DNA of 64,000 bases from Chamaecyparis obtusa (GCA_027943335.1 BSBK01003559.1:620001-684000); one strand, 5' to 3'. Positions 34,081-46,400 are shown, numbered from the stretch's first letter. Made by a program: numbers and translations. Notes: generated from the letters alone by a model not told the origin.

Positions 34081-35817
34081 GGCCTTTGCACCCCTATTTG
34101 TTAGCATGCATCCTCGACACTTAGCCACTTTCCATCATGCCTTGACCTTATTTGACTTGGTCTGGAATTGGTCTTTATCTTTTTCTAGGGGGCATACCTG
34201 TTCACATTGGTCCTTTAGGTGTGTTTGTTTCTTGGGGCATTTCACAATAGGTGTTTTTCAACACCACCCAAACTGTGTTTTTCAACACTACCCCTGTGTC
34301 GAGTGTTTCTTAACACTTATCAGATGTCTTACCCAATAGTCTAAGTATGATGCGATATTTCTCATTTGCAGATGTGATAACCAGAGTCTGACTCTATGAC
34401 CAACACACACGCACTTAAACAATCAACTTGTTGAGATATGTTGGCTTTATTTTTCTTTGTGTGTTGTCTATGAGGATTTCTTTAATGAGTGGTCTCTCCC
34501 TGAGAAGTTTTCGATGATGCATAGCTAGAAGACTGAGGGTATGAGAACATGTTTTATTTCTTTATCTGCTTGTGGGTATATTTTGTTGGTCCTAACTGTC
34601 ATGAGCATTTATGCTGGTCTTACTTGACACTATGGATTAACAAGGTATTATCCTTGACTGTTTTGTGAGTGCATGCTTCTAGTTATCCTGACTTTCATGT
34701 GTCTTGATACAAGCATAATCTTTCCATATCAAACTTAGGTAATCTCACTCCATTAGTCATCTTGACCTCCATGTCTTTGATGCCTAGGTGGGATTTCCAC
34801 ATTTCTATCTGATAAAGATCATATTCATATCCACATAGTTATGCTAGTGTGCATTGTATGATCTTGCAACGCTACCAATAACGCTTGATGATGATAATTA
34901 GATGTCTATAGGCGTTGTGACCTTTCAAGTCAACCACTTTCATAGTAGCTTGCATTCTTAGGTTCATCATAGTTTAGTTTTTGCATCTTGCATATGGAGA
35001 GAGCTCTCTTTTTTATCATCTACGGACTAGTTGATCAACTGTGCTCATTTTCTGATTCTTCTTGATCATATCTTTCATTTCTGGTCTTTCATGTCACATC
35101 ATTTTCTATCTATTTTCGGACTCGAAATCAAAATTCGAGTTGCGTTTCCAAGTTTTCTCATTCTTCTACGCAGTTGACTGACCTTTTGAGACATAATTCT
35201 TCGATCTTTGATGAAATTTCTTCCTTTCCATGTCTTTCAACCTTCTAGTCTTTCATTCAAACCTTTCGCTTCCTCTCTCTGAGATTTGACTTAATCTTTA
35301 TCCTATATCTTTCCCAGACAAACCTAGTCAACATGGGGCATATCTTCACTATTTGATGGTTATCCTATCATGCTCTATCCTTCGATTATGATTTATTGTG
35401 ACTTGATCAGGTTTATCAATTTTTTGTTCTCCTCTATCTGATTTCGATTTTGATTCCGAGGGGGCAGTACCTATCAGCTTTAATATTTGATTCAGCTTTA
35501 TCATTCAGCTCAGCTTGAGATTCTTATTTTTAGACTTGATTATCACCTAGTAGCGATGATGGTGATTTTGTCTTTCAATTTTTATTTCTTATTTTTAAGA
35601 CTTGATTATTGCCTAGTAGCGACGGTGATAGTTTTGTCTAAGGCTTGATTTGCACCTAGCAGCGACGGTGTTGGTCTTGTCTTTCAACTTTTGCTTATGC
35701 TTGTCCTGATGTGTTCCCAAAATAAACACACATTTGGGTTGTTTTGTGATTCAAATCGATCTCACATTTCAATTCTTCTTTGACTACATGTGTTCCCAGA
35801 ATGATCACACATTAGTC
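34081..35817 (+). other. 3' untranslated region of young LTR element
   Basis: No coding frame is supported. Three imperfect units around GACTTGATT...CCTAG(T/C)AGCGA lie at about 35532, 35598 and 35641. Paired TGTGTTCCCA...ACACACATT motifs follow near 35711 and 35790, just before the polypurine tract. Confidence 0.55.
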
Positions 35818-35830
35818 AAAGAGGGGCAAA
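35818..35830 (+). other. Polypurine tract of young LTR element
   Basis: AAAGAGGGGCAAA ends at the TG of the 3' LTR and has one internal C. Confidence 0.8.
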
Positions 35831-36910
35831 TGTATGCACCCTAAAATGGTCGCCTAGACTTTGGGCCTCATTTCTACAATTTATCAAATCCCTGAATCAA
35901 TATTTTCAAATATCAACAATATCAATTATATCAATTTTCTTTGATCAAATCATAATCAATTCAATATTTCCTAAGGTTTGAGCCTTATTTAATTTAAAAA
36001 AGAGAAATAATAAAAATCTTATTTAATTAAGAGAACATGCTCCTTTTAATTAATTAAAAATCTCTTTTAATTAAAGAATAAAATCATTTTATTTTATTAA
36101 AAGGAATTTCCTCCCTTTTTATTTAAATAAAAAATCTCCACTTTTCTTCTTATCCTTGTTGCACAAATAAAGCATTTAATTCTTATTTATAAAGAAAAAT
36201 AAAATAAAAAATAAAAAGAAAAGTACTTTTGCCTCACATGGACATAAATTAAATGCTCAACATAAAGTAAATGCTTCTAATTTTCTTATTGGAGGATATT
36301 TGTGCACAAGGATCAAGCTTCTTTTTTTCTCCATCGTTGATTAAGTATTTTGCCTCTTAATCTCTGTGGTCCATTATTTTTCACTTCTTATAAAAGAAGA
36401 GCTCTCTTCCTCATTTGCACACACCATACATACTTGAATTATTATGCTACAAGTTTTCTAAGTCATCTTGAAGCTTTTGCAGATATTCTTGCATCAAGTT
36501 TTGAAGATTTGGAGCATCATTGGCATTCATCTTGCATCTACGTCACATCCTAGCTTGCATCATAGTTGCATCATCATGGTATCATTTCCTTTCATGTTTT
36601 AGATTAATCTCACATAGTTTAATTATAGGGTTTGTAACTCTTTCATTTCCATCTTCATAGCTTAATTGCATCTTCATTCTCATAAGATTAATTTGCATTC
36701 TCATATAGATTTGCATAGCATTGTATTCATTTGGAATCTCTCATTGTGTGGTTGACTAGCAAGGTCATGAGTTTATAGCTCTAGCTGAGAGCAATTTTAC
36801 AAATCTTGCAACTCCATGCATAAAGAGCTATGGATCGATTTGTGAGGGCTCATTCTTGAGTTTTCTTACATGTAAGGATTCATAGAAGTGTGACAACATT
36901 TTAGCACACA
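35831..36910 (+). repeat. 3' LTR of the young LTR element
   Basis: It starts TGTATGCACCC and ends TTAGCACACA, followed by the TSD GTCAC. It is a near-identical partner of 26819-27899. Confidence 0.93.
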
Positions 36911-39900
36911 GTCACCTATGCATAGGTACCGGTATTTATAAGAATCACTAAAACTCCTTGTAATAATAATACCTATCACTCATGCAAGTGTCCTACGATA
37001 GTAACCATGGATGCCAATGGTAGTAATCATACTCGTCATTGACATGAGTCAAGTAGCGAGTGATGTTGTGGATAGAGAGTTCTCACTTTCCTTCTGAACT
37101 ATGGGATGGGTGGGCCCCTACGACTTCAACGCTAGGGGCTTAAGAGGTAGAAACATTTTTGTGGAGGGGGGTTATATTGAAACCCAGGTGGGTGGGAATC
37201 ATAGGGTTCCAACTAATCTACCTCAATTATATAGAGGGGGGGGGAGGGGCTAGCAGGCTAATGCCATTAAGGCCACCCTACTTCATGGCATGTGCCCCAT
37301 GCAGGCAAATAGTAGGGGCCACCCTACTTCATAATGTGCTCTTAGAATAGGCCAAGAAAGGGAGGGAATAGTGTGGGTGGGTGGATATAGAAGGTACCAT
37401 GCTGATGCCATTAACCGGCCTATTTGGTATGTTAACCCTTAACCGGCCTATATGCCCCATCGATGATTCCTGCCATGCAACCATCTCAATTCCAAGTTTT
37501 TAGGTGGTTTCGTCTTACCAGGTATGGGTAGGACCTAGTAGCGTACCTAACGTAATCTCTTATGAATGGACCAGGTCTATCCCATCAGTAGGTATTCGGT
37601 GTCGATACCTATATTCATCTCCCATTAGGAATGCGGTTTCACTACCTTTGGTGGTGGTAGCTCTGCCATCAGTCATTCATTTTTACCTTTTGGAACATTA
37701 GAATATATTTTCTATATTTTCTCAGTATCGGGATTACTGTCAGATTGAAACTAAGATGGTAAGGGGTACGCTAGCTACGACAAGAACCAACTTATGCTCA
37801 TTCCAATGAGAACACCACTGTTCATAGGGAATCAATATTTCCCGCATAAGTAGCATCCATTCTCTCTAGAATAGAATGAATATTTGACATTCACCCCACC
37901 CCTACTATTTAGATAGTTGAATATGGAGCCTAAAGAAACTAAAGGGCAAAACTCACTATAGATCTGAGGTTGCCTGCCTTTCCCCTAAGAAGAGAATAGA
38001 GGATTGGTCATGAGTTGAGATCTGATACCTTAGTTTACTCAGACCTAAGCATTCTTCACTACTTCTATTCTAGTGGGCACTACACTACACTATAGATCCA
38101 CATTGTCCCTTCTACATGCACGTAGGGGATCAAGACATAGCCCAAAGTAGTTCAAACCTGTGACATAAACTATTACATTACAATGCTGATTGATTTGGCT
38201 TTTCAATTAGCCCTACAATTCTATGAGGTGGTCGTGTTTCACTAGGAGTCAAAGTGTCGTTTAGTCACATAAGGGGTGGGATACTATGAGTAAAAGGGGA
38301 TGGTTACTGAAGGAGCTTCATGTTTTGTTTGACACGTTACTAGACTAATGAATCATGTTAAGATTCAGAAGTTCCATGCGCTTGGGACTTAGATAAGGGG
38401 GCGCAATCTCAATCTGGCAGCCCTTCTTTTATAGAATTTATTTCAAGGCGCCAAAACTGTTGATTCTATAGACCGCCCTATACGTACATTCTCTCACTAG
38501 GGTGGGTGACCTACTATTCTATTATTCAGTAGAATAGAAAGAAATCAATGAACATGACTATCGCCGGAGAGATAGTTGATTTCACCGAATAAATGGATGG
38601 GTTGGAAGTGCTAGGGGAGATTAGTGGTACTCACAGAACTATAGTTCCCTATGGGCACACCCTACAATTCAATGGGAATTTAGGAAGTGGTCAATATGAT
38701 CCTCCTTTCTTCCTCCATCCCGACAAAGAATCCACTCTCCGGTGCTCACCCCCAACTATCCAAAGGGGCGGTGCAAAGGTGTTAAATCATTAGGCCGGGG
38801 GTGCCACCCCCTTTAAATAGTAGGCACCCTCGGTTAGGGGTCTGGGTCCCATTAGGCTACACCAGATTGATGGATAGTTCTTCTCATCTTCATCACTCAT
38901 CTACGTAATATAGTTCTAGTTTCCCCAGATGGTAGTCCAACTTAGTTGAATTTATTGGCCATCTAGCTCCCCTTATAATAGAAGGGCTAATATAGTCTCC
39001 CTGCCAACTAGTTGATTAATCTCCCTGCCAATAACTACTATGGGCCTATACTAATATAGGGTAGAAGCACTATCTGATCTCCAATTAGCCTCCCAACGGT
39101 AACTTACCCCCCTAATCCTTCCTGGGGGTGTAGCCTAATCCGTGTAGGATAGGCCAGTAGGGGCCCTGACAAATAGTAGGAGGGTTACCGGTATATTAAT
39201 TGAAGACTCGGTTGGAGGATAAACAAAGGAGGTTAGGCTATCCACACGCCCTACTATTAGATTATTCAACAGCGGAGCTAGGGCTCAAAATGGTTCTTCT
39301 AATTATTGGTTCGAAGAGCCCGGGTAACTTTTTCAAAAAGCCAACGAATCACTCCAACTCCCTATTCCCCAGAGTATCTCAATCTATATTCCAACATGTT
39401 TCTGAATGGGCTTAGGGCGGGTGTGTTAGTATGTCATTCGGGTATCATATCTTGCATTTCAATAGTGCTTAATTATCCCACCAATAATCTGAAAGGGGGC
39501 CCTTTACCCTTTATAATAGGTCGGGGGTAGGGGTAGGGGCACTCAGATGGGAAAAAAAGTTCTACTAATCCCCCACTCGACAAAACAAAGAAATCAACTA
39601 CTCTAGTTGGTTATGCCAGGCGCCCTATCCATCCCCCTATCCCACCTAGGGCTGGAACTAAACTGGTTGGGGTGAGGGCCTACCTAGCATTACATTTAGC
39701 AGTACTATGCTCCTTCTTCGTAGGAGATAGAAAATCAGTTGGGTAAATCATTTCCTTCTTAGCCCACTGATAAACTTCCCTTCTTGAGAATTCAAACTTT
39801 CGCAAACCCTTAGTGCTCCGCGTGATGGGAAAGTGGAACCACTTGTGGAGGCATTCTAGCTAAAAAACAAATATTTCTTGGTTGAATCTAGCTATATCCC

Positions 39901-39936
39901 CACTTGGAACACCCTATGGATACATGAAAATTGGGG
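36911..39936. other. Organelle-like block, right part
   Basis: This continues the 17901-26818 block after the LTR element. It keeps the same composition, C/G runs and near-palindromic repeats (for example 37899-37915, 38807-38824, 38969-38986, 39164-39184, 39249-39265). No recognisable organelle gene was found. The right boundary is approximate, set where AT-rich LTR-like sequence begins. Confidence 0.45.
38969..38986. repeat. Near-palindromic dispersed repeat copy
   Basis: CCCCTTATAATAGAAGGG, with one change in the GTAG core. Confidence 0.7.
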
Positions 39937-39939
39937 TGA

Positions 39940-40798
39940 TGGATTTTGTCACTTTTTCGGGTTTTGGAGGCCGATGCCAACATATATAATCAAGGATTTT
40001 GACTATTCTTGATCAAATCAATGTGCAGGTGCATTTGGAGGCTGACACAAATTTGTACATGCATTTCATTATTTGGTAATACATTTTGATAGACCGAGAT
40101 GAAGCGTGAAAGATTCAAATGGTAAGATTCAAATGTAATACGTTTTGTTTAAGGTGGTGGCCGACCTAGTGAGTGAAAAAGATATTTATATTCATATTGA
40201 TGAATTGTGAAGTCGTAGATTGTGGATGCCATGGTGCGTCGAGAGAAGGGTGAAGATATCCTACAAGAAGTAGAAGTTTGAGCTTAATTGGATCTGTAAT
40301 TGCAAAGGAGGAGTGTTGTTCTTGGGTCATTGTACTTGTTGAATCCTAACAGGTTCTCCAAGAAAATCCCTTAATGGAGTAGATCGTAACAAATTTTGAA
40401 TTGAAATCCTCTAACCAGGTGGCTCTTTAATTAGAGTTCTAAATCTCTTAACCGGGTTACTCCTAACAGGGTACAACTCCTAAGAGGGCTAGAGGTAAAT
40501 CCCTTAACCAGGTGACTCCTAACAGGGCTAAGCCTTTAATATGGCATACTTCAAAAGAGTGCAAATATTTGTGGGTACTAATTCTTGTCATGGTTTTTGC
40601 CTCTAACCAAGGGTTTCCATGAGAAAAATACTAGAGTTCTTATGTTGCATGTTTGGATGGTTTCACTTGTTTCAGTGTTTATTTTTGCACAAGTTATAAG
40701 TAGATGAATGTTGTTGAATGGTTAATGGAAAGTTTGGAATTGGTAGATTACTAATTCACCCTCCCTCTCAATGATCTTGGACCTCATAATACTAACAT
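39940..40798 (+). mobile_element. Copia-type LTR (left end uncertain)
   Basis: An AT-rich stretch ends CTAATTCACCCTCCCTCTCAATG...ACTAACA, the shared copia LTR ending. The right edge meets the decayed copia integrase frame at 40799. The left edge meets the organelle-like block near 39940, with no TSD found. It may be a solo LTR, or an LTR joined to the block by recombination or deletion. Confidence 0.55.
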
Positions 40799-42855
40799 CT
40801 ACTTCTATTAAATACTTTAGGGTATTTGGCAATATATTTATATTAAAAATAATGAAGATGGTTTGGGTAGTTTGATTCAAGGTGTGATGATGAAATATTA
40901 CTTGGATATGCCACTCATAGAAAAGATCATAAATTCTAAAACAAAAGGACAAAAAAGGTTGTAGAAATTGTTAATGTGAAAATTGATGAGATTGTGCAAA
41001 AAGACAACATAGAAGAACTTGACTTTGCACTTGTTGATGAAGAAGAATCTAAAAATTAGTGAAAAAGAGTCTAAAAGTGGTGATGAACATATGCTTGTCA
41101 AAACTACTAACAATAGTGTTGAAAATATTTCTTATAAATCTGTGCAAAAGAATCAACCTAAACAACAAATTATAGGGCACAAAGATGATGGGGTTCAAAC
41201 AAGAAGATGTGTTGCAAAGACAAATGATAGAAGAGTTAATCTTTCTCTTATGTTTGATATTGAACCTAAGAATTACAATGAAGCTAGAAATGATGGAAGT
41301 TTGATTAAGGTGATGGAAGAAGAGTTGAGCCAAATTCAAAAAAATAAAATAGGGGAGTTAGTTATTAGACCTACAGATAAAAATATGTTTGACACCAAAT
41401 GGGTGTTTAGGAACAAAATTAATAAATATGGAAAAAAATTAGAAATAAGGCAAGACTTGTTTGCAAGGAGTATGCACAAATTGAGGGTGCTGATTTTGAA
41501 GAGACATTCGCTCTTGTAGCCGACTACAAGACATTAGAATGTTCTTAGCATTTTTTGTTTATAAGAAATTCAAATTTTGGAAAATGAATGTAATGTCAAA
41601 ATTCTTGAACAAAAATATGAAAGAGGAAGTGTACATATTACAACTACAAGGTCTTCAAACATGGGAAAAAGAAGGCTATGCATGAAAGTTAAAAAAAACT
41701 TTATATTGATTGAAACAAGTACCGATGGCTTGGTATTTCAGGCTAGATCAATATCTTCAACAACAAAGGTTCAAGAGAGGTAGTGTTGGTAGCAATCTAC
41801 ATTTCAAATTACTACGTGAGCATATGTTTGGTGTAGTTATGCAAAGATTTTCTACTCAAATGGAAACTGAGTTTCAAATGTCTATAATTGGAGAGCTTTC
41901 TTTCTTTCTTAGGTTGCAAGTTTTACAATTAGATAAAGGAATAATCTTATCTTAGACTAAGTATGTCAAAGAAATAGTTTGAAATAGAAGATAGTAAGCA
42001 TGCAAGCACATCAATGGTAATTGGTTGCAAGTTGTGTAAATATGATGAATCACCTGATGCAAACTAGACAATGTATAGGTCTATGATAGGTAGTCTTTTG
42101 TATCTTATTGCATCAAGACTAGATATCATGGAAGTTGTTTGTATGGTTGCTAGGTTTCAATCCACTCCTAAAGTTTCTCAAGTTAATGTTGTAAAAATAA
42201 TCTTTTGGTATCTAAAGGGCATTGTGAATATAGTTTATGGCATCCAAGGACTAATTATTTTACTTTGACAACTTTTACCGATGCAAACTGGGTAGGTTGT
42301 ATAGATGACAGATGCAACACTAGTGGTGGTGCATTCTTCTGGGAGATGAATTGGTTTCTTTGTTAAAAAATAAAAAGGATTTTGTATCCCTATCCACTAC
42401 TGGGGTTGAATATGTTTTACTTCATATTGCACACTATTCTTGTGGATAAAACAAAATCTCAAGGATATAAAGGTGATCTATGATAAGCCTATTTTAATTC
42501 TTTGTGACAATACAAGTGCTATTAATATCTATGAGAATCTATTTCTTTATTTTGGCACTAAATATATATCTATGAGATATCACATTTTGAGAGAAAAATT
42601 TACAAATTATGAAATCAAACTTGAATATGTTGCAACCAAGGATTAGTTGTCCAATATCTTTACCAAACCCCTTCCTAAGGAGACTGTTGAGACTCTTCAT
42701 CAGAAGCTTTGGGTTTTGGCTTCTCTATCTCTCTAAGCTAGTTCACAAGCAAGCATCTACTCATGACAAGTATTTCACTGCTATATCTTACATTCCTGGA
42801 TGGTGAGGTTTTGAAGTTTTTTTGCTTTTTGTAATTGTTTTCAAAGGGGGAAATA
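40799..42855 (+). pseudogene. Copia pol fragment: integrase C-terminus, RT, RNase H
   Basis: About 40803-41020 matches the integrase C-terminal region (YFRVFG-type start). About 41239-41510 matches the first part of copia RT (the EELSQI and TKWVFRNK motifs). About 41570-41960 holds later RT pieces in shifting frames. The catalytic YVDD segment expected near 41810-41830 is replaced by unrelated residues, apparently deleted. RNase H follows at about 42071-42720 (YRSMIGSLLYL; CDNTSAI; the KPLPKE tail). Many stops and frameshifts are present. Gag, protease and most of integrase are absent on the left, where the LTR abuts. Confidence 0.82.
42843..42855 (+). other. Polypurine tract of the second copia fragment
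   Basis: AAAGGGGGAAATA directly precedes TGTGATATTG, the start of its 3' LTR. Confidence 0.75.
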
Positions 42856-43237
42856 TGTGATATTGATGTTGATCCAGATGAAAATTGCTTCAATTTTTTA
42901 TGGTAATTTATTGAAGTTGTTGAGATTGTGCATATTTTAGTTTTCAATTTTGTTTATGTAGTACAAATTTTATTTTTTTTTTCCAAAGTAGATCATTTGT
43001 GTTGCTTTATTAATGGAGATTTTAGTTTTATTATAGTTACATATAAGAGTTTATCCATTTCTAGTTCTAATGGACAATTTTTGAAAGTTTGATTCAATTA
43101 CTTCAAACAATTAAAAATTTCATAATTTGTAAATAAAAAATTAAAAATTTAAGTGTAGACATGAAAAATTAAAAAATTTGCTTTCCCCCCATTCAAATTC
43201 CAATTTCAAATTTCAATTCCACCTTTTCAGATGGAAG

Positions 43238-43275
43238 ATGTAAATGCTCATTTTTGGCAAAATGAGCATTTACAT
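43238..43275. repeat. Perfect 17-bp hairpin, loop TGGC
   Basis: ATGTAAATGCTCATTTT (43238-43254) and its exact reverse complement (43259-43275) are separated by four bases. Confidence 0.9.
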
Positions 43276-43355
43276 ATTCCTATTCTATTTTCATATTGCA
43301 CTCCCAAACTGAGGATTCGACGAAATGAGAAATAACAAATGCCAATTCCAAGCTA

Positions 43356-43383
43356 ATTCCCGCTACCAAACGGGCCCTTATAT
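43356..43383. mobile_element. MITE-like right terminus
   Basis: CCGCTACCAAACGGGCCCTTA is the reverse complement of TAAGGGCCCGTTTGGTAGCGG. GGGCCCGTTTGG next to TAA/TTA is typical of PIF/Harbinger or related MITE ends. The matching left terminus was not found, so the element may be truncated. Confidence 0.45.
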
Positions 43384-43471
43384 AAGTTAATCAATTCCAA
43401 CATAATGGAATGCAACTACAATAAATTTGTTGGTAAATATAAAATAACCCTTCAACATTAAAATCAACGTA

Positions 43472-46400
43472 CTATGGGACCCTAGGAAAATAATGATTGA
43501 GGTAATATCTAAAAACAGTAATTGGATGGTATTAGGAGTCAATAGCTTAAAGTCGAATCTAAAATTTAAACTCATCAATATATATCGACCGGTTCAGAAC
43601 GAAGAAAAAAGGAAAGTGTGGCAGGAAGTGCAAAATCAACTTATTGTTAATACCTAAGATATCCACATATTAGGAGGAGATTTCAATGCAATTTTAGATA
43701 TTAAAGAAAAATTTGGTGGGTTGCAATATATCTCACAGTCACAAAAAGATTTTAGACAACGGGTCTTAGATAATAACCTGATTGATATTAACACCAACAG
43801 TGGTGTGTTTACTTGGAATAATAGAAGATCGGGCTTCAGTCACATTGCAGAAAAATTGGATAGATTTATGGTTAGTGGAGATACTGTAAATTTTAATCAC
43901 CTTTTAAGTGCAGAAATTCTTCCCAATGCAGGGTTAGATCACTACCCAGTAAGGCTCTCTATTAAGGAAAACTGTAAACCATCTAGAAACCCCTTCAAAT
44001 TCAAATTCATGTGGTTCCAAGATGAGGAATTTATGCAGCTATTAGAACAATGGTGGAATCAGATAAAAGTCTCTGGATCTAAGATGTATTGCCTAGTAGC
44101 TAAACTAAAGATCATTAAGCACAAGATCCTAGATTGGAACAAAAACAAATTTAATAATATTTTTGAACAAAAAAATCAAATTGAATATGATTTAGAATGT
44201 CTTAATAATTTAGTGATAGAACAAGGGATGAATGAAACTAGTTACTTAAAAGAAAAAGAACTTATGGCTAAATATACAGAGATCTTATTAAAAGAAGAAA
44301 TATTTTGGAAGCAAAAGTCCAGAGAAATATGGCTGAAAGAAGGAGACTGTAATACAATTTTTTTTCACAATAGTACCAACAATAAAAGAAATATAAACAG
44401 AATTTCAAATATTCAAGACGTAAACGGGAAAATCATAGATGACCCCAAACTAATTTCTGATCAATTCATCCATTTCTACCATTCTCTTCTTAACAATCAG
44501 GAGGCTTCTGACCTAAAAGCACAAAATGAATTATTGAAGGCTATTCCAAAATTAGTTTCAGATACAGATAATAAATGGATTAATAGTAAATTTACCTTAG
44601 AAGAAGTTAAAAAAGCTTTGTTCTAGCTCCACCAGGAAAAAGCCCCAGGACTAGATGGTTTTCAGGCAGGTTTTTTCCAAAAATGTTGGCATTTCATAGG
44701 AGAAGAGATATGGCAAGCAGTGGAAGCTACCAGGAACTCTGGTACACTTTTATCTGAAATCAACAACACTTTTTTCACACTTATCCCTAAGAAAAATGAT
44801 TGTACAGAACCAGGAGATTTTTGGCCCATTTCCCTATGTAATACCATTTATAAGATACTCTCCAAATGTTTAGCAAATAGACTCAAAACCCTCCTACCTA
44901 CTATTATTTCAGAAGAACAAACATGTTTCATTCCCAATCGGTCAATATTAGATGGAATTATTATAGCCCAAGAAATAGTACACACAACTCAATATAAGAA
45001 AGAACCATGTATGCTTATTAAAATTGATATTCAAAAAGCTTATGATAAAGTAGATTGGAGGTTTCTTTGTAAATGCCTGGAAGCATTTGGCTTTTCTAAA
45101 CAATGGATTAACTTAATTTTCAATTGTATTTCCACACCCAAAATATCACTACTCATCAATGGTACCCCTGAAGGTTTCTTTGAAATCTCTCGTGGTATTT
45201 GACAGGGAGACCCACTTTCTCCTTTTCTATATGTTATCATGGCTGAAGCTCTAGGTAGAGCCATAACTAAGGCCCACTTAGAAGGTAAAATCTCAGGAGT
45301 CAAAGTTTCAAAACATGTCCCGAATATAACCCACCAACAATTTGTTGATGACACTATACTCCCAGGAGCCTCCAATTGTAAAGAAGCTAAGGCTTTCAAA
45401 AATGTTCTAGATATATATTCAAAGGCGTCAGGGCAGCAAGTAAACCCTACTAAATCTGAAAAAAAATTTCATCAATACCCCGGCAAACAAAGAATGATAA
45501 ATTTGCAAAACTCTAGGTTATAAAATTGGCAAATTTCCTTGTAAATACTTAGGGATTCCCCTTCAGAAGGGCTTACATAGCACTAAGTGATGGCAGCAAG
45601 TGCTCTCCAAAATTCAAACTAAAAAAGGCACTTGGAAAAGCAAGTGGCTTACTAAAGCCGGTAGAGCCACAATGATTAAATCCGTATTGACAGCTATCCC
45701 CACCTATCAAATGTCAATACCTCCTCTTCTAGTCAATGTTAAAGCTAGTTTAGACAAACTCCTTAGGGATTTCTATTGGCAAGGCACGACAAAGGAAAAA
45801 GGGCTAGCACTCATAAGATGGGAGAATCTATGTAAACCAATATCCCAAGGTGGATTGGGTATTAAAAATTTACAGTGGCAAAATAAAGCACTGGGTGCCA
45901 AGCTCATTTGGAGATTATACAAAGAATCAAATAGTAAATGGGCTACAATTTTATTGCACAAATACATCCCAGATGCAGATCCCATCAATATCTTCAGGCA
46001 CTGGGTGCCAAGCTCATCTGGAGATTATACAAAGAATCAAATAGTAAATGGGCTACAGTTTTATTGCACAAATACATCCCAGATGCAGATCCCATCAATA
46101 TCTTCAGATCGCGAACCCATGTTAAAGGCTCACATGTTTGGAACTTTATTAAAGAATCTAGAGGAGTCATTAGTAATTTACTAACGTGGGATGTAGGTAG
46201 AGGGGACAAGGCCCTATTTTGGGAAGACTCTTGGGGTGGTTTTACACCCCTCAAGGAGATGGGTTTTTCACAAAGCTTTATTGAAGACTGCAAAAACATT
46301 AAAGGAATGTATTTAGAGAATTATATCATTAATGAAGAGGAATCAGTATGGAAATCAATTAATGAAATTCCAAAAAATTATAAAGAAAGACAAAAACTCA

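Larger units (their letters stand above)
26819..36910 (+). mobile_element. Young pol-less LTR element (LARD-like), TSD GTCAC
   Basis: LTRs at 26819-27899 and 35831-36910 differ by only about 24 substitutions and one indel over 1080 bp (counted by eye, about 2.2%, mostly transitions). GTCAC lies at 26814-26818 and 36911-36915. A primer-site-like TTTTGGTGCCCACCATGGGG follows the 5' LTR, and a polypurine tract (35818-35830) abuts the 3' LTR. The 7.9-kb interior has one long open frame (30324-33032) and several repeat arrays, but no protease, integrase, RT or RNase H. This is the pattern of a large retrotransposon derivative mobilised in trans. PBS and PPT style suggest Ty3/gypsy affinity (inference). 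Confidence 0.92.
42856..43459 (+). repeat. 3' LTR start and MITE-like sequence, cut by LINE
   Basis: The LTR opens TGTGATATTG after the polypurine tract. Its end was not found. From about 43180 the sequence takes on MITE character, with a central hairpin and an AAACGGGCCCTTA end. The LINE insertion begins at 43472. Confidence 0.5.

Noticed and set aside
37504..37701. 65-codon frame considered as an organelle gene fragment
   Set aside because: No motif of any mitochondrial gene was recognised and the length is within chance.
45040..46299. Minus-strand frames opposite the LINE ORF2
   Set aside because: Shadows of the RT coding sequence.
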